33,887 nt of DNA from Oscillospiraceae bacterium (GCA_017829075.1 JAGAJA010000032.1:1-33887); one strand, 5' to 3'; positions 15,496 through 23,775 are shown, numbered from the stretch's first letter. Numbers and translations: made by a program. The notes: generated from the letters alone by a model not told the origin.

Positions 15496-16917
15496 ATGAA
15501 GAAAAGAATTTTAGCAGCTCTGGTTGCATCTGCTGCAGTTCTGTCCTTTGCTGGCTGCTCCAGCAACAACGAGTCCAGCACACCTGCTTCTGATGCAGGC
15601 TCCAGCACACCTGCTTCCGATGCAGGCGATTCCAGCACACCTGCTTCTGATGCAGGCGACTCCAGCACACCCGCTGCTGACGCAGTTGAGCTGAAGGACG
15701 ACGGCGAGACCCTTTCTATCCTTACATGGGAAGAGAACTCTGATACCGTAAAGATGGTTGAGTTCTTCCTTAAGGAAAAGGGCTACGATGCAAGCAAGGT
15801 TACCATCGTTCCTGTTGGCCAGAAGGGTGAGAACGCTCGTGACGGTTACAAGCAGTACCTGAAGGGCGAAGATGACGCTGACCTGATGGTTTACGATGCT
15901 GACTGGGTTGCTGACTACATCAACGATGACAACCTGACCGCTCCGTATTCTGCAATCGGTCTTAGCCCGAGCGACTTCTCTGAAGCATTCAGCTACACCC
16001 TGTCTTGGGGCACAAGCGATGCTGGCGTATTCAAGGCAGCTTCTTTCCAGGCTACCCCCGGCGGCTTCGTTTACAGAGCTGACCTCGCTAAGGAGTACCT
16101 CGGTGTAACAACACCTGAGGAGATGCAGGAAAAGGTTAAGGATTGGGATACATTCCAGGCTACCGGTGCTACCCTCTATGAGGCTTCCGGCGGAAAGACC
16201 TCTCTGCAGGCAACTGAGGGTGGTCTGTGGCAGGTATTCCAGGCTAACAGAACTCAGCCTTGGGTAGTTGACGGCAAGCTCGTTATGGATACTGCTGAAG
16301 ACTTCTATGATATCGCTAAGTCCATGAAGGACAACAACTCCCTCGCAGGCGTTCCTCAGTGGGATCAGGCATGGTACAATGCTGTTATGGACGGCACCGC
16401 TCTTGGTGACTTCGTTCCTACATGGGGTCTGACCACCACCGGCGGCGGATCTATCCTTGAGAACTTCACCAACAAGGACGAAGAGCTCGGTAAGAACATG
16501 GCTATCTGCGAAGGTCCTTCCGGCTGGTTCTGGGGCGGTTCTTACTTCGGTGTTTCCAACAAGTGCGACAACAAGACCCTTGCTAAGGAATTCATCGAGT
16601 TCTACTGCAAGAACGCTGACTCCATGAAGGCTTATGCAGCTGAGACCGGCGACTTCATGAACAACAAGACTGTTATGTCTGAAGCTACCATCTCCAACAA
16701 GTACCTCAACGGTCAGAACCACTATGAGATCCTCGTTAAGGTTCTTGACAACCTCGACCTCAACGGCAAGATCACAAAGTATGACTCCGTAATCAAGGCT
16801 AAGTTCAACGATTCTGTAAACGGCTACCTTGACGGTACATACGCTACTAAGGAAGATGCTATCGCATTCTTCAAGGGTGAAGTTGCAACTGCTTACCCCG
16901 AGCTCATAATCGAGTAA
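15496..16917 (+). CDS. Sugar ABC transporter substrate-binding lipoprotein
   Basis: This 473-residue family 1 extracellular solute-binding protein (MalE-like) has a lipoprotein signal ending in LSFAGC (Cys21). Residues 27-64 are four copies of the unit SSTPA(S/A)DA(G/D), a wall-spanning spacer. The binding domain starts near residue 70 (ETLSILTWEENSDTVKMVEFFLKEKGYD) and includes the Trp/Gly-rich region GPSGWFWGGSYFGVSNKCDN typical of carbohydrate binders. GGGAGGA precedes the ATG. Codon use is very restricted, suggesting high expression. Two permease genes follow after a hairpin. The sugar cannot be named from sequence. Confidence 0.9.
   Translation: MKKRILAALVASAAVLSFAGCSSNNESSTPASDAGSSTPASDAGDSSTPASDAGDSSTPAADAVELKDDGETLSILTWEENSDTVKMVEFFLKEKGYDASKVTIVPVGQKGENARDGYKQYLKGEDDADLMVYDADWVADYINDDNLTAPYSAIGLSPSDFSEAFSYTLSWGTSDAGVFKAASFQATPGGFVYRADLAKEYLGVTTPEEMQEKVKDWDTFQATGATLYEASGGKTSLQATEGGLWQVFQANRTQPWVVDGKLVMDTAEDFYDIAKSMKDNNSLAGVPQWDQAWYNAVMDGTALGDFVPTWGLTTTGGGSILENFTNKDEELGKNMAICEGPSGWFWGGSYFGVSNKCDNKTLAKEFIEFYCKNADSMKAYAAETGDFMNNKTVMSEATISNKYLNGQNHYEILVKVLDNLDLNGKITKYDSVIKAKFNDSVNGYLDGTYATKEDAIAFFKGEVATAYPELIIE
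15574..15684 (+). repeat. Four tandem 27-30 bp repeats inside the binding-protein gene
   Basis: Copies start at 15574, 15601, 15631 and 15661, each opening with TCCAGCACACC(T/C)GC. They encode the SSTPASDAG spacer. The near identity at DNA level suggests recent slippage, so copy number may vary among strains. Confidence 0.85.
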
Positions 16918-16958
16918 TTAGTTCTACCGGCAAATATCAAAACTAAATAATTAAATTG

Positions 16959-17000
16959 CAATATATTGCTTATGGACTTTATGTCCATAAGCATATATTG
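16959..17000 (+). terminator. Hairpin between binding-protein and permease genes
   Basis: The arms around GCTTATGGAC and GTCCATAAGC pair almost perfectly for about 18 bp, with a TTTAT loop, and a T-rich stretch (TGATTTTTTA) follows. Such a hairpin after a binding-protein gene usually acts as a leaky terminator or 3' stabiliser that keeps binding protein above permease level. Confidence 0.6.
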
Positions 17001-17036
17001 TGATTTTTTATCAAAAAATTCGAAAGGGTGTGCATC

Positions 17037-18005
17037 ATGCAGGCAGCAACCGGAAGAAAACGCAGAATGGTAAGCTATGCAAAGTATGGCTATATATTTA
17101 TCGCCCCATTTTTCATAGTTTATGCATTTTTCATGATTTATCCGCTCATCAATACCTTTCTCCTGAGTTTTAAGGAAAACGGTAGCGAACATCCGGAAGT
17201 ATGGGTTGGTCTTCAGAATTATCAGTACCTGCTTTTTGGTGAATCTGGTAATTTTGCGGCTAATGCTGTTATGAATAATTTCTGGACTTCCTTAGGCAAT
17301 ACGTTGATCCTCTGGGCAGGAAACTTCCTCGTTCAGATCGTTCTTTCACTTCTCTTGGCTGTATGGTTCTCAGATGCGAGAGTCAAGATCAAGGGAACAG
17401 GTTTCTTTAAGGTAGTAATGTATTTGCCCAATATCATTACAGCAGCTTCCGTAGCAGGTATGTTCATGATGCTGTTTGCTAATAACAAGTACGGTGCAAT
17501 CAACTCTCTGCTTCTTAATCTTGAAGTAATTCTTAAGCCTATTCCATTTATCAATGATGTTTGGATCTCACGGATCCTTGTTATGCTTATCCAGTCTTGG
17601 ATGTGGTTTGGTAATACAATGCTTCTGCTGCTTTCTGGTATCTTCGGTATTGATCCGTCTATCTATGAGGCGGCTGAGATCGATGGTTCCAGCGGAGCAA
17701 ACACATTCTTTAAAATTACGATGCCTATTCTGAAGCCGATATTCATTTATGTGTTCATCACATCTATGATCGGTGGTCTTCAGATGTTCGATATTCCTTA
17801 CCTGTTACATGAAGGTACCACGGTAAGACCTGCACTTAAGACCAGTGCGGTATTTATCTACGAGAATTTCCATACAGTCGATAACTACGGATACTCCGCA
17901 GCTGCTTCGATGATTTTGTTTGCTCTTACTGCTGCTTTGGGTATGTTCGTTTATAGATTCAATACGGATTCCTCTGCGCCGGCAAAGAAGCGCAAGGCAA
18001 AGTAA
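17037..18005 (+). CDS. Sugar ABC transporter permease (MalF-like)
   Basis: This protein of about 322 residues has six predicted membrane spans. The ABC-permease EAA loop is EAAEIDGSSGANTFFKITMPILKP, near residues 209-232. It pairs with the following permease to form the sugar channel. The start is the ATG at 17037, since GAAAGGG lies 8 bases upstream, rather than the GTG at 17028. The operon has no ATPase gene, so these permeases probably use a shared MsmK/MalK-type ATPase encoded elsewhere, as is common for such importers in Firmicutes. Confidence 0.9.
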   Translation: MQAATGRKRRMVSYAKYGYIFIAPFFIVYAFFMIYPLINTFLLSFKENGSEHPEVWVGLQNYQYLLFGESGNFAANAVMNNFWTSLGNTLILWAGNFLVQIVLSLLLAVWFSDARVKIKGTGFFKVVMYLPNIITAASVAGMFMMLFANNKYGAINSLLLNLEVILKPIPFINDVWISRILVMLIQSWMWFGNTMLLLLSGIFGIDPSIYEAAEIDGSSGANTFFKITMPILKPIFIYVFITSMIGGLQMFDIPYLLHEGTTVRPALKTSAVFIYENFHTVDNYGYSAAASMILFALTAALGMFVYRFNTDSSAPAKKRKAK

Positions 18006-18017
18006 GGGGGCAGAATA

Positions 18018-18920
18018 ATGGCTGATTCATACAATTTTTCCACAAAAGCTTATAGGAGAAAGGTTAAAACTCAATCTATAATCAGATTTATAGTTTGTGT
18101 TCTTCTCACTATCATCTGCCTGCTTCCTCTTTACATTATCCTGATCAACTCAACTAGGGAAAGTGGTGAAATAATTAAGAACGGCATATCATTACTGCCG
18201 GGCACAAGTTTCTTTGATAATTTCGCTCACCTTAATGACCCTGAGTACGCACACGGCGTTTACTATCGTACATTCAACCTGCTGATAGGTTACAGAAACA
18301 GCTTGATAATTGCGGGTTCTACCACGATCCTCACTGTTTTCTTCTCAGCAATGACTGCTTATGGTCTGACTGTATTTGATTTCAAGGGCAAGAAGTTTGC
18401 AACCACATTTATCCTTATGGTTATGATGGTTCCTACTCAGGTTGTATCAACAGGTTTCTTGGAGTTCATGGCTTCAATAAAGCTTCTGAACAACTATATT
18501 CCTTTGATTTTCCCTGCAATTGCAGCTCCTCCAACGGTATTCTTCATGCTTCAGTACATGAAGTCCTCTTTCCCGCTTGATATCGTTGAAGCGGCAAGAA
18601 TTGACGGATGCAGCGAATTCAGAACATTCCTGCAGATCGCTCTTCCTATTTTCAAGCCGGCATTCGCAGTTCAGGCTATATTTGCTTTCGTAGCAAACTG
18701 GAACAACTACTATACACCTACCATGATCCTCGTAAATGGTGATCCCAATATGAGAACAATGCCTATGATGGTAGGCGGTATCATGGGTCTGAGTACTACA
18801 ACTGACTATGGTGTTCAGAACCTCGCGGTTATTCTCTCTATTGTTCCTATTGTTATCATTTATCTGCTCCTTTCCAAGTTCATCATCAAGGGCGTTGCTC
18901 TTGGCGCTGTAAAGGGCTGA
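18018..18920 (+). CDS. Sugar ABC transporter permease (MalG-like)
   Basis: This 300-residue second permease of the importer has six predicted spans. Its EAA loop is EAARIDGCSEFRTFLQIALPIFKP, at about residues 193-216. The start at 18018 has AAGGGGG seven bases upstream and lies 12 bases after the first permease stop. The C-terminal VPIVIIYLLLSKFIIKGVALGAVKG is the usual family ending. It is the last gene of the operon. Non-coding sequence with several hairpins follows. Confidence 0.92.
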   Translation: MADSYNFSTKAYRRKVKTQSIIRFIVCVLLTIICLLPLYIILINSTRESGEIIKNGISLLPGTSFFDNFAHLNDPEYAHGVYYRTFNLLIGYRNSLIIAGSTTILTVFFSAMTAYGLTVFDFKGKKFATTFILMVMMVPTQVVSTGFLEFMASIKLLNNYIPLIFPAIAAPPTVFFMLQYMKSSFPLDIVEAARIDGCSEFRTFLQIALPIFKPAFAVQAIFAFVANWNNYYTPTMILVNGDPNMRTMPMMVGGIMGLSTTTDYGVQNLAVILSIVPIVIIYLLLSKFIIKGVALGAVKG

Positions 18921-18933
18921 TTGCTGAAAAAAT

Positions 18934-19075
18934 TATCCTCCGCTTGGCGGGGGCTAATAAGGGATATGGGCGCAAACCCGCATTACACAAGGAATTGTAG
19001 TGCCGCATAACCAACGCAGACCATACCCTAACTAATACCAAGGACGCTTTTCACTGAAAGGCGTCCTTTTTCTAT
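18934..19075 (+). ncRNA. Possible structured RNA ending in a terminator
   Basis: This 3' region folds well by eye. A first hairpin CCTCCGC-TTG-GCGGGGG (about 18942-18958) is followed by a longer stem in which GGGATATGG (18961-18969) pairs with CCATACCCT (19021-19029), with one mismatch. That stem encloses GCATTAC / GTAGTGC (one G-U). The segment ends at an intrinsic terminator (AAGGACGC 19040-19047 with GCGTCCTT 19061-19068 and five T). No promoter was found directly upstream, so it may be a processed 3' untranslated region of the sugar operon rather than an independent RNA. I could not match it to a known class. Confidence 0.35.
19040..19071 (+). terminator. Intrinsic terminator after the sugar operon
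   Basis: The 8-bp stem AAGGACGC / GCGTCCTT can be extended by CTTTT/AAAG pairs inside. It is followed by TTTTT. Confidence 0.75.
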
Positions 19076-19120
19076 ATATAAATATAGTATAGACATTCGG
19101 CAAACCAGAAATCGAATAAC

Positions 19121-19155
19121 AAAAAGGGAGAGTTTTTTCAAGCTCTCCCTTTTTG
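19121..19155. terminator. Bidirectional terminator at the chromosome/accessory boundary
   Basis: AAAAAGGGAGAG and CTCTCCCTTTTT form a perfect stem with A- and T-runs on either side. It is therefore readable as a terminator from both directions. It separates the sugar operon from the mobile-type genes. The remaining bases to 19314 are A/T-rich with no gene. Confidence 0.75.
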
Positions 19156-19314
19156 CTAATAAATCTGCCTGTTGCTCATTTTATAGCATAAGCATTTGTT
19201 AATAAATAACAAAGATTTCGTCACCACGCACAAAACGCAGACAAAATATTTAGTATTATAGCTGAAATTTGTTTGCCTCATAATATACCAAAACAATCTA
19301 AAAAGGAGACTATC

Positions 19315-19509
19315 ATGTTGAACATTCTCTATAACACCAAATCGCCACGCTGCAATTCCAGTAAGTGCTTTGCCTATTGGGACGGGAAATGCTCTGCTTT
19401 GGTAAGCAGCAGCTTTAAGGGCGGCTGCCCGTTCTTCAAAGATAAGGAAGCGAAAGCAGCAGAAGATTTGCGCTGCAAGGACAGGGTTGAAAAGTGGAAA
19501 GCAGCTTAG
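19315..19509 (+). CDS. Small Cys-rich protein of mobile element
   Basis: This 64-residue protein has six cysteines, five of them in the first half (CNSSKC, KCSAL, GGCPFF), a spacing that suggests a small metal-binding fold. A Lys/Glu-rich helix follows. The ATG at 19315 has AAAAGGAG six bases upstream. It opens the replication/partition module and its end overlaps the possible upstream extension of the next gene. Small proteins of this kind precede replication genes on clostridial conjugative elements. The molecular role is unknown. Confidence 0.65.
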   Translation: MLNILYNTKSPRCNSSKCFAYWDGKCSALVSSSFKGGCPFFKDKEAKAAEDLRCKDRVEKWKAA

Positions 19510-19559
19510 AAGAAATAAATCCGCAACAATTCCTATCTTTCAGAAAGGCGATGATTATT

Positions 19560-20630
19560 ATGAACGCAATATTCCAAATGCTAAATCCGAGCAATACGCT
19601 GACGGTCAACCGCCTGCTGGCTCACGCAATAGGACTGTCAGAGGCAGCGGTTTACGCCGCCCTCATATCGAAATGCAGCTACTACGAGCGTAACGGTATG
19701 CTCGATGATGACGGCTGGTTCTACTCGACCGTTCCCGACCTCGAAGCAAGCACCGCTCTTTCTGAGTATCAGCAGAAACGCTGCATAAAGAATCTGGTGG
19801 ACGCCGGGCTTATCGAAAGCAAGAACCGTGGACTTCCCGCCAAGCGCTGTTTTCGCATAATCGAGGATATAGAACTTATCTCAAACCTTATTTCACAGGG
19901 CGAAAAGAAACAGATGTCCATAAAGCCTGCTGCGGCTCTGTCCTATGAGAAGAAGCGTAAGAATAAGGCTGAAAACGAAGCGCCGCCTCCTTGCTCCGAA
20001 AAAACTCCGGAGCAAGAAATCCCTGACGAGCCTATCCCAGATAACTCCGGTGCTTGCTCCGAACATTCTCCGGAGCAGGGTGTCAAGGAACTTCCGGTAC
20101 TGCTCCCCACAAACTTCGGTGCTAGTTCCGAAAAATTCGATTTTCCCTCATTATATAAATCTAAAGCTAATAAATCCATAGTTAATAATCATCTATCAAT
20201 CAATCCTTACGACAGCGATGATGGGATTGATAGGAATGATTCATCAATTCCGGATTTGAGTTTCTCCGATGAACGTTCGGACTACCTGGACATTATCCGT
20301 GATAACATATCCTACGATTATCTGCTTGAAAGCAGTCCGACGCAGAAAGGCAGGATAAACGAAATCGTCGGGATAATGCTCGACGTGGTATGCTCCACCA
20401 AAAAGTATATCCGTGTGAACGGCGAGGACTTCCCGCAGAGCGTTGTAAAGTCGCAGTTCCTCAAACTGGACAGCAGCCACATTGAGTATGTGATTACGGC
20501 GCTAGACAAGAACACAAGCGATGTGCGCAATATCAGGGCGTATCTCATAACGGCTCTGTATAACGCTCCACTGACGATCGATAGCTTCTATTCGGCAATG
20601 GTCAATCACGATATGTACGGCAGTAAATGA
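19560..20630 (+). CDS. Replication-initiator-like protein with DUF6017-type C-terminus
   Basis: This protein of about 356 residues has an N-terminal winged-helix part (LLAHAIGLSEAAVYAALISK and DLEASTALSEYQQKRCIKNLVDAGLIESKNRG). A variable Pro/Glu/Ser/Cys-rich linker (about residues 130-230) contains an imperfect repeat CSE(K/H)(T/S)PEQ. The conserved C-terminus contains FPQSVVKSQFLKLDSSHIEYVITALDKNTSDVRNIRAYLITALYNAPLTIDSFYSAMVNHDMYG, the DUF6017 pattern found in RepA-like proteins of conjugative elements. I choose the ATG at 19560 because AGAAAGG lies 10 bases upstream; in-frame starts exist at 19551 and 19494. It is followed by parA, as in low-copy plasmid or ICE maintenance modules. Binding to an element origin is inferred. 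Confidence 0.75.
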   Translation: MNAIFQMLNPSNTLTVNRLLAHAIGLSEAAVYAALISKCSYYERNGMLDDDGWFYSTVPDLEASTALSEYQQKRCIKNLVDAGLIESKNRGLPAKRCFRIIEDIELISNLISQGEKKQMSIKPAAALSYEKKRKNKAENEAPPPCSEKTPEQEIPDEPIPDNSGACSEHSPEQGVKELPVLLPTNFGASSEKFDFPSLYKSKANKSIVNNHLSINPYDSDDGIDRNDSSIPDLSFSDERSDYLDIIRDNISYDYLLESSPTQKGRINEIVGIMLDVVCSTKKYIRVNGEDFPQSVVKSQFLKLDSSHIEYVITALDKNTSDVRNIRAYLITALYNAPLTIDSFYSAMVNHDMYGSK

Positions 20631-20662
20631 GGGTGCTGGCAACAGCACGGAAAGGACATTTT

Positions 20663-21403
20663 ATGAACATAATCGCAATCTACAACCACAAGGGCGGTGT
20701 CGGAAAGACAACAACGGCTATCAACCTCGCAAATGAGCTTGCCGAGCGTGGCAAGGTGCTTGTAATCGACTTTGACGGACAGGCTAACAGCTCACGCTTC
20801 TTCGCCGAGCCGAAGGCAGGTCTTGAAACAGCCCTGATAAAGCGAAACTGCCTGCCTACCGTGGCGAGAAGCTCCACACGCTACCCGAACATCGACATAC
20901 TTACAGCAACTGCTGCGCTCAACTTTGTGGCGGCGCAGTTTGAACAGCTTCCCGATGACATTCAGACCGCAAACGTGCGGAAGGTTCTGACTTTCGACAG
21001 CGGCTATGAATACGCAGTCCTCGATCTGCCGCCGGCTCTGACAAAGCTGACAGAAAAGGTAATCACGCTCTCCGACAGCGTATTCGTTCCCATTGAGCTT
21101 GGAACATTCGCAATTCAGGGCATTCCTGCTGTAACAGGAGCGCTCGCAAACTGCAATGCCAGATTCGGCGGCTGTATCGTGAACAAGTTTGATAAGGAAA
21201 ATCCTGCCGATATAGAACTGCTGGAATATCTCAAATGCACACTCGGAAACAAGGTGCTGAACACCACCATTCCTTTCAGCCGTGTTATCAAAAACTCGTT
21301 CAGTTACAAGCTGACTGCAAAGGAATATATGAAGCGGACGGCAGCGGCGCAGGCTTACGAAGATTTGGCGGCAGAAATCATTGAAAGGCTTGGTGATGAA
21401 TAA
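20663..21403 (+). CDS. parA: ParA/Soj partition ATPase
   Basis: This 246-residue deviant Walker ATPase starts with IIAIYNHKGGVGKTTTAINLA, with signature Lys10 and Lys15. It also has the VIDFDGQANSS and VLDLPPAL motifs. It would position or stabilise the element together with ParB. The start at 20663 follows GGAAAGGA. The longer ORF from 20627 overlaps the upstream stop but lacks a ribosome binding site. It lacks an N-terminal HTH, so it is the small type Ib/chromosomal-like form. Its stop overlaps the parB start (TAATG). Confidence 0.92.
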   Translation: MNIIAIYNHKGGVGKTTTAINLANELAERGKVLVIDFDGQANSSRFFAEPKAGLETALIKRNCLPTVARSSTRYPNIDILTATAALNFVAAQFEQLPDDIQTANVRKVLTFDSGYEYAVLDLPPALTKLTEKVITLSDSVFVPIELGTFAIQGIPAVTGALANCNARFGGCIVNKFDKENPADIELLEYLKCTLGNKVLNTTIPFSRVIKNSFSYKLTAKEYMKRTAAAQAYEDLAAEIIERLGDE

Positions 21404-22299
21404 TGGGCAGAAAATTACAGCTTGACAGCGCAATAGCAGCGGACATTCAGACCGTCAATGCCGACAGCTACATAGACAGCCTAAAAATGATAGACATTGA
21501 AAATATCGAGCCGAACCGGAACAATTTCTATGAAAATTCCGAAATAGAGGCTCTGGCGGACGATATAGAGCGGCAGGGCTTAATGACGGCTCTAGTGGTT
21601 TCCGAACACAACGGCAAGTATGAGCTTATCAGCGGACACAGACGGCTTGCCGCTATCAAGTCCCTTATCGCAGACGGGCGCAGGAGAAGCGGCAAAGTCC
21701 CCTGTTTCATCAAGGGCGCAAAGCCGAATACCGAAACCGAACTTGACCTCATAATGCTGAACGCAACTCAGCGCAAGTATTCGGACGCAGATACCATGCG
21801 TGAATATGAGGAACTGACACGGATTTTCAAGGAACTTGAAGCCGCCGGAAAGCCTGTCAAGGGCAGAATAAGGGATAAGATTGCAGACGCACTCAATGTA
21901 TCTCCGGCGCAGGTCGGAAAGCTTGATAACATCAAGCACAACGCTATCCCCGATGTGGAGCAGGCGGTAAAATCCGGAGATATGTCGATTTCGACAGCCA
22001 ACGAGGTGGCGAAGCTGGCTCCCGAAAAGCAGCAGGAAATAATCTCTGAAAAGCCGCAGATTTCCCATAAGGAGGTCAAGGAAATTCAGCGGCAGGAAAA
22101 CACCTCCGCTGACGCTGTTCCCGAAACTGACGAGGAAGAAGATGAGGACGAAACAGAAGATGAAGATACATCGTCTGAACCGCCTGTCGTTCTTTCCCGT
22201 GAGGAATCCGAAGCCCTTTCAAAATACATCGAGGATCTTCTCATTCTGGCAAGGGGCGAGGATTTCAAGGTGCTGCGGAAACTGGCTGACAGACTCTGA
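21403..22299 (+). CDS. parB: ParB/Spo0J-type partition protein
   Basis: This 298-residue protein has an N-terminal ParB/sulfiredoxin-like domain (IENIEPNRNNFY and ELISGHRRLAAIKSL). A central HTH follows (IADALNVSPAQVGKLDNIKHNAIPDVEQAVKSGDMSISTANEVAKL), and then a highly acidic spacer (about residues 238-258). The end is a helix that may dimerise (SREESEALSKYIEDLLILARGEDFKVLRKLADRL). It would bind centromere sites of the element and work with the ParA directly upstream (1-base overlap). The 20-bp near-palindromes at 22307 and 23774 are candidate targets. Confidence 0.92.
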   Translation: MGRKLQLDSAIAADIQTVNADSYIDSLKMIDIENIEPNRNNFYENSEIEALADDIERQGLMTALVVSEHNGKYELISGHRRLAAIKSLIADGRRRSGKVPCFIKGAKPNTETELDLIMLNATQRKYSDADTMREYEELTRIFKELEAAGKPVKGRIRDKIADALNVSPAQVGKLDNIKHNAIPDVEQAVKSGDMSISTANEVAKLAPEKQQEIISEKPQISHKEVKEIQRQENTSADAVPETDEEEDEDETEDEDTSSEPPVVLSREESEALSKYIEDLLILARGEDFKVLRKLADRL

Positions 22300-22306
22300 C
22301 TTTCGG

Positions 22307-22326
22307 AAATGTGCTATTTATAGCAC
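22307..22326. promoter_or_regulatory. 20-bp near-palindrome, copy 1 (operator or parS-like site)
   Basis: The sequence AAATGTGCTATTTATAGCAC contains the palindrome GTGCTAT-TT-ATAGCAC at 22311-22326. It starts 8 bases after parB and ends 9 bases before a strong -35. An identical copy is at 23774-23793. No T-run follows, so it is not a terminator. Confidence 0.65.
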
Positions 22327-22335
22327 AAAGCCGAC

Positions 22336-22365
22336 TTGACATAATATCAGTATTGGGTGTATAAT
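22336..22365 (+). promoter_or_regulatory. Strong sigma-A promoter downstream of parB
   Basis: Perfect TTGACA at 22336-22341 and perfect TATAAT at 22360-22365 have an 18-base spacer. It sits beside the palindrome just upstream and drives the small gene at 22404. Confidence 0.8.
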
Positions 22366-22403
22366 AGAATTAAGCAACAGGGCTTGTGTGAAAGGAGCAG
22401 AAT

Positions 22404-22667
22404 ATGGCTTTACTGACGACAGGTTTCAGCGCATTGGGCATTGAGGAAGTCGAGTGGGGAGAGTTCATTACCGCTTGGTCAATAAGGTATATGGACGAAC
22501 TCAAAAACAAGCAGTATCACAAGGACTTCAACCCCAAGTTTACCGATGTCCTGAATTGGGCGTTTGCTCACAGGGATATAGTTTGGGACACTCCCTTTGC
22601 AGAACAGGAAAAGATGATGATTGCAGACGGAGTTCTGACCGAGAGCGACATCAGAGAGATTGCTTGA
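22404..22667 (+). CDS. Small protein of unknown function
   Basis: This 87-residue acidic protein is rich in aromatic residues (EVEWGEFITAWSIRYMDELKNKQYHKDFNPKFTDVLNWAF). It has no signal peptide or membrane segment. GAAAGGAG lies before the ATG, and a near-consensus promoter with a palindromic site lies upstream, so it is probably expressed on its own. A perfect terminator (22693-22726) closes it, making this a one-gene unit between parB and the zeta-like gene. I do not recognise a family. An antitoxin role for the following zeta-like protein is possible but unsupported, because the terminator separates the two. Confidence 0.6.
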   Translation: MALLTTGFSALGIEEVEWGEFITAWSIRYMDELKNKQYHKDFNPKFTDVLNWAFAHRDIVWDTPFAEQEKMMIADGVLTESDIREIA

Positions 22668-22692
22668 TAAATAACAATTGAATATTAGCTTT

Positions 22693-22726
22693 AAGCGGAG
22701 AATGTAAAAAGTTCTCCGCTTTTTTG
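22693..22726 (+). terminator. Intrinsic terminator
   Basis: AAGCGGAGAA (22693-22702) pairs perfectly with TTCTCCGCTT (22712-22721) over a 9-base loop, followed by TTTT. Confidence 0.85.
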
Positions 22727-22743
22727 CGTTTAGGGGTGATTTT

Positions 22744-23679
22744 ATGATAAACAAGCTGACGGGAGAGCCGATTTCAGAGGAAATGCAAAGCGTTCTGAAA
22801 AGGCTTGCTGCTAATGAAACCGTTCCGGAAAGCGAAATCTACGCACTAAAGGAAATCAGGGAAGCTAATTCCTGTATAAGCAACAGCGTTCCAACGATAG
22901 AACTGAACAATCGTTCCGGTATTCAGTTGGGCGTGTTTAACAGATTGCAGAATATGGGCAGCGCCGTTATCGAAGATAATGGCGCTGTTTCTTTTACGGG
23001 AGAAATCCACTGTGGGCGAAGATTGGATATTGTAATCGGTCTGCCTGCGTCGGGTAAGTCCTCGGCGCTTGTCGAGCCTATATCTGAGATGTATAAGTCA
23101 AGGGTTATCGACAGCGACGAAGCCAAAAAGCTGCTGCCTGAATACAATGACGGTTGGGGCGCAGGTGTAGTTCACAAGGAGAGCCAGCGTATTTCGGAGC
23201 AGCAGTTAATGACCGCCCTAGACAAAGGCGAGAACATAACCTATCCCCGTGTTGGCGGTGACAGCACAGAGCTTCTCAATATTGCGGCTATTGCAAAAAA
23301 GTACGGCTATTCCGTTTACGTCCATTTCAATGAACTTGATAGGAATAAGGCTCTCGGACGAATGATAAACCGCTTTCTTGAAACAGGACGGTACATCAAG
23401 CCCGAACTGATAATAAAGTACGGCAACGACATCAGCAATACATACGAACAGGCGAAGAAAGCCACTACGCTTGTGGACGGATTTTCCAAATGGAGCAACG
23501 ATGTTCCGTTCGGCAGCCGCCCGAAGCTGCTGGAATACAGCGCTTCCTGCGAGGATATGGTCAGGGCTTTCAAGCCTACCCTGTCAGAACGTCTGGAGGA
23601 AAGCGAAAGCAAATGCCGCATACTCCGAGCCAAAATAGACGAAGTGAATGATGTTTTCCGCAAAAATCCCGAACTTTAA
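22744..23679 (+). CDS. Zeta-toxin-like P-loop protein, truncated by an in-frame stop
   Basis: This 311-residue protein has a Walker A GLPASGKSS (residues 99-107) followed by SRVIDSDEAKKLLPEY and VHKESQRIS, the pattern of the zeta toxin/UDP-sugar kinase family carried by conjugative elements. The first ~85 residues are an extra N-terminal region. The end KIDEVNDVFRKNPEL is a charged helix. The same frame continues past the TAA at 23677-23679 with another 31 codons of charged, coding-like sequence, so the original protein was probably about 343 residues. The kinase core is upstream of the stop and may still work. AGGGGTG precedes the ATG. Toxin activity is a family inference, and no clear antitoxin is seen. 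Confidence 0.75.
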   Translation: MINKLTGEPISEEMQSVLKRLAANETVPESEIYALKEIREANSCISNSVPTIELNNRSGIQLGVFNRLQNMGSAVIEDNGAVSFTGEIHCGRRLDIVIGLPASGKSSALVEPISEMYKSRVIDSDEAKKLLPEYNDGWGAGVVHKESQRISEQQLMTALDKGENITYPRVGGDSTELLNIAAIAKKYGYSVYVHFNELDRNKALGRMINRFLETGRYIKPELIIKYGNDISNTYEQAKKATTLVDGFSKWSNDVPFGSRPKLLEYSASCEDMVRAFKPTLSERLEESESKCRILRAKIDEVNDVFRKNPEL

Positions 23680-23775
23680 CGGGAATATGTGAAAAAACGT
23701 GATGAGCTGCGGGCAGGAAAAAAGCTGACCGACAAGACCTTTACGATAAAGAAATCCACACCGCCAAAGCACTAA
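23680..23775 (+). pseudogene. Detached C-terminal end of the zeta-like gene
   Basis: In the same frame as the preceding gene this reads REYVKKRDELRAGKKLTDKT and then FTIKKSTPPKH before a second TAA (23773-23775). It continues the charged helical style of residues 280-311 and has no start codon or ribosome binding site of its own. A nonsense change or sequencing error at 23677 best explains it. Confidence 0.6.

Noticed and set aside
15511..16722. 403-residue reverse-strand open frame opposite the sugar-binding protein
   Set aside because: Same reason: it mirrors a strongly codon-biased gene and has no family features or ribosome binding site.
19494..19559. Longer start for the replication-initiator-like gene (GTG at 19494)
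   Set aside because: It would overlap the Cys-rich gene and has no ribosome binding site, while the ATG at 19560 has AGAAAGG at good spacing.
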